Assembly: GCA_021299635.1 (NCBI GenBank)
Contig: JAJTFA010000003.1
Span: 209,795 to 273,794, forward strand
Direction: 5' to 3'
Source: Sphingobacteriales bacterium
GTDB lineage: Bacteria > Bacteroidota > Bacteroidia > UKL13-3
Length of the DNA: 64,000 bases
Shown: in pieces, positions 1 to 6,987 of the stretch
How the letters are laid out: each line of letters opens with the position of its first letter
Position numbering within the stretch: position 1 is the stretch's first letter
The notes under the pieces: model-generated
Told to the model about the DNA's origin: nothing
The model's database searches: none
The model's input: only the letters and a program-made list of their open reading frames with translations
Program-made: the position numbers and the translations under genes

Positions 1-77
1 GTTTTGCTACAGAGGGTGTGGGATTTGCTATACCATCACATCTTGTACCTAGCTATCTAAATTTAAAAGTTGATTAG
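1..77 (+). CDS. C-terminal tail of a probable trypsin-like (S1C/HtrA-type) serine protease, partial
   Basis: An open frame runs in from the left edge and stops at a TAG ending at 77. Its last 24 residues contain GVGFAIPS followed by a hydrophobic stretch. That resembles the last strand of the HtrA/DegP-type trypsin fold, where an (I/V)GFAIPS motif follows the catalytic serine loop. The catalytic residues lie outside the window, so this call rests on one short motif. A terminator-like hairpin follows, which supports this being a real 3' end. Confidence 0.4.
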   Translation, partial: FATEGVGFAIPSHLVPSYLNLKVD

Positions 78-104
78 AAATGATACTAGCTCGATAATGA
101 ATAG

Positions 105-135
105 AAAAGGCTGCCCAAGTGGAGCAGACTTTTTT
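105..135 (+). terminator. Rho-independent terminator
   Basis: A ten-base stem with one mismatch (AAAAGGCTGC pairing with GCAGACTTTT) closes a nine-base loop and runs into six Ts. It lies 28 bases after the stop of the partial gene on the left and just beyond the 3' end of the convergent threonine dehydrogenase gene, so it may serve both. Confidence 0.65.
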
Positions 136-159
136 ATGCGAGCTAAAAGATAAGATTGC

Positions 160-1101
160 TTATGATGTTTGAGCACCTAAATGATGCAGCATATCTTTAG
201 TCATATTTTCTAAATCATACTTTGGTTTCCATCCCCAGTGGTTGCGTGCTTCGGTATCATCAATACTGGCAGGCCAGCTATCGGCAATGGCTTGTCTGAA
301 ATCCGGCTTATAGCTGATGGTAAACTCAGGAATGTGTTTGCGAATAGACGCTGCAATCTCTTCCGGATCAAAACTCACGCCTGCTACATTATAGCTGCTG
401 CGTATTTTTACTTTTTCGGCAGGTGCTTCCATCAGCTCAATGGTAGCGTGTAAAGCATCCGGCATATACATCATGGGTAAAACAGTTCCTGCTTTCAAAA
501 AGCATTCGTAGGTTTTGTTTTTTAACGCCTCATGGTAGATGTGAACGGCATAATCCGTGGTGCCACCGCCCGGTGCAGATTTATAACCAATTAATCCGGG
601 ATAGCGCAAACTCCTCACATCTACACCATATTTCTGATGATAATACTCGCAAAAACGCTCGCCTGCTTGTTTGCTTATGCCGTAAATGGTATTAGGCTCC
701 ATTACGGTGTATTGAGGCGTATTAACCCTTGGTGTAGTGGGGCCAAAAACAGCAATAGAACTTGGCCAGTATAACTTTTTTATCAGCCCTTCTTTGGCAG
801 CATCCAAACCATTAAATAATCCTTGCATGTTCAGGTCCCATCCCAGTTTAGGATTTTTTTCTGCCGTGGCCGAAAGCAGTGCAGCCAATAAGTATACCTG
901 CGTAATGCCATGCTTTTTTATAATGGCATACATATTTTCTTTGTCCATTACATCCAGCAATTCATAAGGACCTTCAGCTTGTGCAGGTGCTTTTATATCA
1001 GAAGTAACAACATTGTTGGTACCAAAAATTTTTCTGAGTTCTGCACTCAGCTCGGTACCAATTTGTCCGTTAGCACCGATAATTAAAATCTTTTCAGTCA
1101 T
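160..1101 (-). CDS. L-threonine 3-dehydrogenase, SDR (epimerase-like) type
   Basis: This 313-aa protein is an extended short-chain dehydrogenase. A Rossmann glycine motif GANGQIG lies at residues 9-15. The active site is visible as SS at 114-115, Tyr140 and Lys144 (YGISK). The LLAALLSA stretch near 71-78 and the YPGLIGYKSAPGGGTTDYAV segment are characteristic of the NAD-dependent, metal-independent threonine dehydrogenases that resemble UDP-galactose epimerases. They oxidise L-threonine to 2-amino-3-ketobutyrate for conversion to glycine. No kbl ligase gene is adjacent. The gene is monocistronic here and starts with ATG 128 bases from the divergent DprE1-like gene. A sugar epimerase role is the main alternative. 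Confidence 0.8.
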   Translation of the reverse strand: MTEKILIIGANGQIGTELSAELRKIFGTNNVVTSDIKAPAQAEGPYELLDVMDKENMYAIIKKHGITQVYLLAALLSATAEKNPKLGWDLNMQGLFNGLDAAKEGLIKKLYWPSSIAVFGPTTPRVNTPQYTVMEPNTIYGISKQAGERFCEYYHQKYGVDVRSLRYPGLIGYKSAPGGGTTDYAVHIYHEALKNKTYECFLKAGTVLPMMYMPDALHATIELMEAPAEKVKIRSSYNVAGVSFDPEEIAASIRKHIPEFTISYKPDFRQAIADSWPASIDDTEARNHWGWKPKYDLENMTKDMLHHLGAQTS

Positions 1102-1229
1102 TGATTATGCTTAAGCGGGTGTAAAAATAGAACTATTTTGGATTTAGGCCATCAAATTATCTGCACATTTATGTCAACCTGAGCCTGATTTTATAACTAC
1201 GTGTAAATGCCTTAATATTGAGGGATAAA

Positions 1230-2534
1230 ATGTCTCAACCCATTCAAAGTTTTGATAAAACAACCACCACCAGCGGTGACCTCTTTCTACCAGAGCGTTA
1301 CCATGAATTATTAAACCTGCCCTTGCAAAGGCCAATTATTCCTCGTGGTGCAGGCTTATCTTACAGCGCAGCGGCTTCAGGTAATCATTGCCTATCTGTG
1401 GATATGCGGCAGTTTAATCGCATATTGGCATTCGATGAAGAGAAAGGTATTATTACCGTTGAGGCAGGAATAGCCACAGGGGAGCTTAACAATTTTCTGA
1501 TTTCCAAAGACTGGGTGCTTCCTGTTTTGCCGGGTTATCCTGCCATCACCATTGGCGGCTGTATTGGGTTTAATGTGCACGGCAAATCACAATACAAAGT
1601 TGGTACGTTTATCAATTGGATAAAATCTATCACCTTATTTCATCCCGATACAGGTTTGCAAACATGCACACCTGATACTGAATTATTTCAATTAACGGTT
1701 GGTGGCATGGGCCTTACGGGTATTATTGTTTCGGCTACCATTGCATTAAAAAAGATAACCGGCAACCTGATGTCTGTTGAGGCCATTAAAGTTAAGGATA
1801 TTAATACTGCCGTTGCACTGATGGCAGAAAAAGCTGAAGAGTATGATTATATTTATGCATGGAATAATTTTAACCTAAGGGGTAAGCATTTTGGAAAGGG
1901 CATTGTATACCTTGAAAATCATTTACCTGATAGAAAGGAATTAAACCCTAAGCCCTACATCAATAAACTAAATAGATTTAAAAAAATTCCTGTGTTGTAT
2001 AATGGCCTTACGGTAAAAACCATGAATCGGGTTTATGAATTGATGAATGCCTTGCAACCCAGGCAGCGAATAATTGATTTGGTGCAGGCTTCATTCCCTA
2101 TTTATAACAAAGAGTTGTACTACTATTTTTTTGGCAAAAAAGGGTTTAGGGAGTACCAAGTGATATTTGATTTAGATAAATGGCAGGCAGCTGTTGCTGA
2201 AATTCAGAAGATCATAGCTCAAATGAATATGCCAATTGCATTAGGGTCATTAAAAATATTTAAAGGGGAGCCTCACAATATCAGTTTTTCAGGCAGCGGA
2301 CTCTGTGTTACCATTGATGTGCCTAATAACAAAAAATCGATTTCTTTTTTTGAGGCATTAGATAAAATTACTTTAAAATATGGCGGCATCATCAACTTAA
2401 GTAAAGACAGCAGAGCTGATGCCAATTTGGTTAAACATTGTTTTCCGCATTATGAACAGTTTAAGCAGGGAATCCATCGGTATGACCCCAACCAGTTTTT
2501 TGGAAGTGAAATAAGAACCAGATTAGATTTATAA
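1230..2534 (+). CDS. FAD-dependent oxidase, DprE1-like (decaprenylphosphoryl-ribose oxidase family)
   Basis: The protein (434 aa from this ATG) has a vanillyl-alcohol-oxidase/PCMH-type FAD domain. The FAD loop PRGAGLSY is near residues 38-45, and GGCIGFNVHGK further on matches the GG...HGK segment of DprE1. The C-terminal part keeps the KDSR segment, which carries the catalytic lysine in DprE1, and ends in DPNQFFGSEIRTRL, a family hallmark. DprE1 oxidises the 2' hydroxyl of polyprenyl-phospho-ribose. The next gene encodes a DprE2-like reductase that overlaps by one base, so an analogous C2 epimerisation of a polyprenyl-linked sugar is inferred. A TTG 12 bases upstream is possible, but AGGGA before this ATG favours it. 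The actual substrate is unknown. Confidence 0.75.
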   Translation: MSQPIQSFDKTTTTSGDLFLPERYHELLNLPLQRPIIPRGAGLSYSAAASGNHCLSVDMRQFNRILAFDEEKGIITVEAGIATGELNNFLISKDWVLPVLPGYPAITIGGCIGFNVHGKSQYKVGTFINWIKSITLFHPDTGLQTCTPDTELFQLTVGGMGLTGIIVSATIALKKITGNLMSVEAIKVKDINTAVALMAEKAEEYDYIYAWNNFNLRGKHFGKGIVYLENHLPDRKELNPKPYINKLNRFKKIPVLYNGLTVKTMNRVYELMNALQPRQRIIDLVQASFPIYNKELYYYFFGKKGFREYQVIFDLDKWQAAVAEIQKIIAQMNMPIALGSLKIFKGEPHNISFSGSGLCVTIDVPNNKKSISFFEALDKITLKYGGIINLSKDSRADANLVKHCFPHYEQFKQGIHRYDPNQFFGSEIRTRLDL

Positions 2535-3277
2535 TGAAACAGGCAGCAATTATCATTGGAGCAAGCTCAGGCTTAGGACGCGCGTTGGCAGAAGCAATTG
2601 CCCACACAGGTACGGATGTAATAATGAGTGCCCGCGCAGAACAGGAACTACAAATTTTGGCCACCCATTTGCGCATCCGCTACCAAATACAGGCAGAGGT
2701 TATTCCGTTAGATCTAGCTACCCTTACTACAGCAACTGCCAAAAACTATGTTGATCAATGTTTTCAAAAAATGCCACATTGTTCTCAGGTGTATATTACT
2801 GCAGGTATTATAGATGAGCTGGATAAAGGAACCGAGGCTGTCGATTATTTGCCTAAACTTATGCAGGTAAATTGCATGGGTATAAGCTATGTGATGAATG
2901 CGTGTTGCCAATGGTTGCAAAATCGGTCAGCCAATATTACCCTTATCTCTTCCATAGCGGCCATCAGGCCCCGTGGCTCCAATATTGCCTACAGCGCTTC
3001 TAAAATTGCACTGGAGTATATGGCATTGGGTTTAAGACATCATTTTGCGCAAAGCCCATTGCGCATTCAGGTATACAGGGCTGGTTATATGGAAACCGCT
3101 TTAAGCAGAGGTAAGAAATTATTGTTTCCTGTTGCAAAGCCTGAGCGTGTTGCACACGTTCTGATTAAAAACAGACATAAAGATACGGGCTTGGTCTATG
3201 TTCCGGTATTCTGGCTGCCTTTATCGTGGGTGCTGCAATATTTGCCTTGGTTTATATTTAAAAAACTGAAATTTTAA
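2534..3277 (+). CDS. Short-chain dehydrogenase, DprE2-like
   Basis: A 247-aa classical SDR: cofactor motif GASSGLG at residues 9-15, catalytic Ser139/140, Tyr153 and Lys157 (YSASK). The C-terminal ~25 residues are strongly hydrophobic and end in KKLKF, suggesting membrane association, as expected for an enzyme acting on a polyprenyl-linked substrate. The ATG overlaps the stop of the DprE1-like oxidase (TAATG), so the two are translationally coupled. In DprE1/DprE2 pairs the reductase completes the two-step epimerisation with NADH. Assignment to DprE2 rests mainly on this neighbourhood, because SDR sequences alone are ambiguous. Confidence 0.7.
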   Translation: MKQAAIIIGASSGLGRALAEAIAHTGTDVIMSARAEQELQILATHLRIRYQIQAEVIPLDLATLTTATAKNYVDQCFQKMPHCSQVYITAGIIDELDKGTEAVDYLPKLMQVNCMGISYVMNACCQWLQNRSANITLISSIAAIRPRGSNIAYSASKIALEYMALGLRHHFAQSPLRIQVYRAGYMETALSRGKKLLFPVAKPERVAHVLIKNRHKDTGLVYVPVFWLPLSWVLQYLPWFIFKKLKF

Positions 3278-3293
3278 TTACTTTTCCCCCTTC

Positions 3294-4022
3294 ATGAGCA
3301 AGCCCAATATCAGCATATTTTTCCCGGTTTATAATGATGAGCGCACCGTGCAGGCTGTTACTGAAAAAGCACTGGCTTTTGGTAAAGAGTGTGCCGGTTT
3401 GTTTGAAGTCATTATCATAAACGACTGCAGTCCGGATAATTCAGGAAAAATTGCAGATACATTAGCCCTCACTTATTCAAATGTGCGCGTCATACATCAT
3501 CCAAAAAATTTGGGCTATGGCGCAGCAGTAAAATCTGGTTTGGGTGCAGCCCAATATGAATATGTCTGTTTTACCGATGGCGATGATGAGTATGATATGG
3601 AAGAATTTAAGAAGCTCATCAAGCTTAAAGACTACTACGACCTTATTATAACCTTTCGCTACAAAAAGATTTATTCCAATAAAAGGATTTTTATTTCTTA
3701 TATCTACAATCGTTTGCTGCGATGGATATTCAGAACCAACTTTCGTGATATTAGTACCGGTTTACGCCTGGTGAGGAAAGATATATTAGCTGATATAAAC
3801 CTGATAACAGATAGTCCGTTTATTGGCGCAGAGCTTACTATTAAAACCATGCTAAAGGGCTATAGAGTTGGTGAGGTTGGCATTCAAACTTTTCCACGTA
3901 AGTTTGGTCAGGGCGCGTCTACCAGCTTTAAAAATATTATGCGCACCATTAAAGATATGCGTAAGGTATACCGCGAAATATTTTCAGACCATTATGATTT
4001 GCCTAAGAACAGGCAACGATAA
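3294..4022 (+). CDS. GT2 family glycosyltransferase (DPM1-like)
   Basis: This 242-aa GT-A enzyme opens with ISIFFPVYNDE. NDCSPDNSG lies near residues 43-51 and a metal-binding DGDDEY at 95-100, followed by the STGLRLVRKDI acceptor-side motif typical of polyprenyl-phosphate mannose/glucose synthases. It would transfer a sugar from a nucleotide donor to a polyprenyl phosphate or glycan at the cytoplasmic membrane. No transmembrane domain is seen. It follows the DprE2-like gene by 16 bases and precedes a methyltransferase by 11, so all four genes look like one operon. Confidence 0.82.
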   Translation: MSKPNISIFFPVYNDERTVQAVTEKALAFGKECAGLFEVIIINDCSPDNSGKIADTLALTYSNVRVIHHPKNLGYGAAVKSGLGAAQYEYVCFTDGDDEYDMEEFKKLIKLKDYYDLIITFRYKKIYSNKRIFISYIYNRLLRWIFRTNFRDISTGLRLVRKDILADINLITDSPFIGAELTIKTMLKGYRVGEVGIQTFPRKFGQGASTSFKNIMRTIKDMRKVYREIFSDHYDLPKNRQR

Positions 4023-4033
4023 ATTAATATATT

Positions 4034-4678
4034 ATGAATTACGACCGTATTTACGAATATCGCTTTAAAGATGTCGACCGTGAGAAAAAACTCATGACAT
4101 GGAAAGAGATTGCTACCTTCATATATAATAAGTTGGGTAAACCAAAACGTATGCTTGATCCTGCCGCAGGGGATTGTGAGTTTATAAATCATATTGCCTC
4201 TGAAGAACGCTGGGCGGTTGATATGAGTGAAATAACACCTAAAATGGCGCAGCAAGGAATTAAGGTAATCACAGGTAATAACTTAGAAGTAGACCTGCCC
4301 GAAAATTATTTTGACGGGGTTTTTATCTCCAATTTTTTAGAGCATTTGCACAGCCAGGAGCAGGTTGCATTTTTTCTGGAGCGCATGTATAAAGCCATCA
4401 AACCCGGAGGGCGTATTGCCATCATGGGACCTAACTTTAAATATACCTACAAATATTATTTTGATTTTGCCGATCATACTGTGCTGCTTTCTGAAGGCGG
4501 AGTTGCCGAGCATTTGTATGGTGCAGGTTTTAATCCCATTGAAGTGCATCCAAAATTTTTGCCATTATCATTTAAAAGCAGGTTACCTGTAAATGCTTTT
4601 TTGGTCCGTACCTATTTAAATATGCCAATAGTGTGGCCGATTATGGGTAAGCAATTTTTACTCATTGGTCAGAAGTAA
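4034..4678 (+). CDS. Class I SAM-dependent methyltransferase
   Basis: A 214-aa Rossmann-fold methyltransferase. Motif I is LDPAAGDCEFI at residues 41-51, an acidic motif follows near AVDMSE, and FLEHL with IKPGGRIAIMGPN forms the later motifs. The position at the end of the DprE-like/GT2 cluster suggests a sugar or lipid-linked intermediate as substrate, but this is inference. The ATG lies 11 bases after the GT2 stop. Confidence 0.75.
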   Translation: MNYDRIYEYRFKDVDREKKLMTWKEIATFIYNKLGKPKRMLDPAAGDCEFINHIASEERWAVDMSEITPKMAQQGIKVITGNNLEVDLPENYFDGVFISNFLEHLHSQEQVAFFLERMYKAIKPGGRIAIMGPNFKYTYKYYFDFADHTVLLSEGGVAEHLYGAGFNPIEVHPKFLPLSFKSRLPVNAFLVRTYLNMPIVWPIMGKQFLLIGQK

Positions 4679-4679
4679 T

Positions 4680-4717
4680 GTTACCGCAGTAAAGTATTTT
4701 TTTAATACTAATGTAAC
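4680..4717. repeat. Inverted repeat / weak hairpin
   Basis: GTTAC and GTAAC form outer arms around a perfect six-base inner stem AGTATT/AATACT with a T-rich loop. It fills the gap between the methyltransferase stop and the next ATG. It could attenuate transcription after the four-gene operon. It lacks a GC-rich stem and a clean trailing T run, so it is not called a terminator. Confidence 0.35.
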
Positions 4718-5329
4718 ATGAATATAGCAATTATCGGAACAGGAAATGTTGGCGGTGCATTGGCTTCTGCCTGGGCAGCCAAAGGGCATCATATTTATCT
4801 GGGTGTGCAGGATCTCAATCAATTTAAGGGTAAAGTTTTGCTCAAGAATCAACATACGCAGGCATGCTCCATTGCAGAAGCAGTTGCCAAGGCAGAGGTA
4901 ATATTAATTGCCATACCACCACAAGCCATTTTTGATGTGATAGAACAAATGGGTGATATAACTGGTAAAACCATAATTGATGCCACCAATGCCGTGAGAG
5001 TGGTACCTGATCCATATAAAACGGTGTATCATTGCCTTGCCGATAAAACCAAAGCAGATGTGGTAAAATGTTTTAACAGTACCGGTTTTGAAAACATGCT
5101 TAACCCGATTTATAATGGGCAAGGTATTGATATGTTTATGGCAGGCGATAGTGATAAGGCTAAAGCTACTGTCAGTAGTTTGGCAAGCGATGCAGGTTTT
5201 GGATCATGTATAGATTTTGGCAAGGATGATAAAGTTGGGCTCTTAGAAAAATTTGCCTTATCATGGATCAATCTGGCCATTATGCAGGGCCATGGTCGCA
5301 ATATGGCGTTTAAAGTGGTGCGCAGGTAA
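4718..5329 (+). CDS. NAD(P)-binding reductase, F420-dependent NADP oxidoreductase-like
   Basis: A 203-aa single-domain Rossmann protein that begins MNIAIIGTGNVGGALA, with the dinucleotide motif at residues 7-12. Later segments include VILIAIPPQAI and IDATNAVR, which match the NADPH-dependent F420 reductase-like (NPD) family. The size also fits that family. Bacteroidota generally lack F420, so another electron acceptor is likely. The real substrate cannot be read from sequence. It follows the hairpin after the methyltransferase and converges on the LIC_10190-like gene. Confidence 0.7.
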   Translation: MNIAIIGTGNVGGALASAWAAKGHHIYLGVQDLNQFKGKVLLKNQHTQACSIAEAVAKAEVILIAIPPQAIFDVIEQMGDITGKTIIDATNAVRVVPDPYKTVYHCLADKTKADVVKCFNSTGFENMLNPIYNGQGIDMFMAGDSDKAKATVSSLASDAGFGSCIDFGKDDKVGLLEKFALSWINLAIMQGHGRNMAFKVVRR

Positions 5330-5370
5330 GCAACTGCTATCTTGTTCAAGTAATTTTTAAAAGCACTGAA

Positions 5371-6981
5371 TTATGGTGCAATCTTAAATCCGTCATTGAT
5401 ATCAGAGGAGCGCAACATAATTTTATCTGCGATGTAATATGTGCAAGGAAATTGATCCCAGCACAGGTTGTTTGATTGTACCACATAAACTGGAAAACCG
5501 CTGATGCTGCTCAGGGTTAGCTTATGTTGCGGATATGGTTGTGTGCGAACAATGGATAATTTATCGGAGTGTTTTACGCTTAGCCAAATCAGCAGCAAAC
5601 TTAAGATAAGCATATAAACTTTGCGTGCCCAAGCAAATGAAGGTAAATTGTATTGTGATAAGGCTATACCCATTATCACAATCATATATCCATACATAAA
5701 ACGCATATGTGGTCCGCTGTTAAATAACATGAACCAGCCTGCAAGAGCTGCCAGTGTTTGTACCGGAAAAGATTTTTGTTTAATGGAGATAATCAGCAGG
5801 CTCAGCAAAGATGCAACAAACGCTAAAACCATTCCCTTGTTAAACAAGTCGAGTTGCTTAAACCAAACCGGTACCCATTGCTCAAATGAGAGCTGTGCTG
5901 TTTCATAAATATTGGAATAAGGTATACGACCCCAACCTTTTAAAACAATTTTATCATATTCAAAATAGGAGGCAGGAACTTTCCAGTCAAGCTGGAATAA
6001 ATCAATTTGATTAAATGGATACAACAAATAACCGCCACGCACCACATTACCAGTCAGCCAAGGCAGAATCCAGATGCACCCGAACGCAATTATCATTAAA
6101 AGATAAATCCGGAATTGTTTGTTGCCACGAAGAAACCACATCAACAATAAAATTAAAAACAGCAGCAACAAGGCCGTTGCCTTAATGGTGATGCCCCAAA
6201 ATATCAGCAATGAAATAATGATGCTGTAAAAGCCTTTCGATGCATTGTTTTGCCTACTTTCCAGATACAGATCAAAACATAGGAAAACGATTCCGGTTAT
6301 TACAATATCCGGGGTTACGCTACCAATAAATGCAGTCTTAACCATAAGCAGTAAAAACAAAATGATTGGAATACGAAACAAGCGTTGCCGTGCCTCACTC
6401 AGATTGCGAGTAAAATAAATCATGAGTAGGATGTACCAAATTCCATTTAATACATACATCGAATGAAAACCTGCATTGTGGCATCCGAAAAATGCTTGCA
6501 GATTAAACCACCAGTTATTATTAACCAAGGGGCGGTTAAAATTACCAATACCCGGGAGTAGTTTATAATGCTCAGCCCACTTGATTGCTTGCAGATGATA
6601 ATCGGCAATATCACCACTACCGGGTTTTATGCATACACTTACTATGGCAATAAGCAGCAGGATTAAATTAAACCAAATGCTTTTCCGTATGCGGTAAATC
6701 AAATCAGGGAATACGCTTACCAACTGATTACTGCAAGCAGCAAGGACAGTGCTTATGACTAGCCAGATTGCAACATGAGAGCGCCAATCCAGCGGAATCA
6801 AAAAATGCAGAATCGAAATAATACATGAGATAACGGCAAATCCAATAATAACTACAAGAGGCGAGCGCAAATGCCAGGGCTCATGTTCGCCTGTTAATTT
6901 CATTATAGAAAGTATGGTGGATACCCCTGCAGCATAGCCCAGGAAAGTGGCATAGAGCATGAGCATCAATACTTGCAGCAT
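5371..6981 (-). CDS. Polytopic membrane protein, LIC_10190-like (possible GT-C glycosyltransferase)
   Basis: A 536-aa protein with about 12-13 hydrophobic segments and almost no soluble domain. After the fourth or fifth helix it has DIADYHLQAIKWAEHY and PGIGNF, a motif I associate with the LIC_10190 family, where an acidic residue and His in the first large periplasmic loop recall GT-C glycosyltransferases. The C-terminal ~60 residues form a short soluble tail with a CWDQFPCTYY segment. It starts six bases after the YfhO gene stops, so the two minus-strand genes are probably co-transcribed. Function in envelope glycan assembly is inferred from fold and context only. Confidence 0.55.
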   Translation of the reverse strand: MLQVLMLMLYATFLGYAAGVSTILSIMKLTGEHEPWHLRSPLVVIIGFAVISCIISILHFLIPLDWRSHVAIWLVISTVLAACSNQLVSVFPDLIYRIRKSIWFNLILLLIAIVSVCIKPGSGDIADYHLQAIKWAEHYKLLPGIGNFNRPLVNNNWWFNLQAFFGCHNAGFHSMYVLNGIWYILLMIYFTRNLSEARQRLFRIPIILFLLLMVKTAFIGSVTPDIVITGIVFLCFDLYLESRQNNASKGFYSIIISLLIFWGITIKATALLLLFLILLLMWFLRGNKQFRIYLLMIIAFGCIWILPWLTGNVVRGGYLLYPFNQIDLFQLDWKVPASYFEYDKIVLKGWGRIPYSNIYETAQLSFEQWVPVWFKQLDLFNKGMVLAFVASLLSLLIISIKQKSFPVQTLAALAGWFMLFNSGPHMRFMYGYMIVIMGIALSQYNLPSFAWARKVYMLILSLLLIWLSVKHSDKLSIVRTQPYPQHKLTLSSISGFPVYVVQSNNLCWDQFPCTYYIADKIMLRSSDINDGFKIAP

Positions 6982-6987
6982 AATTTA

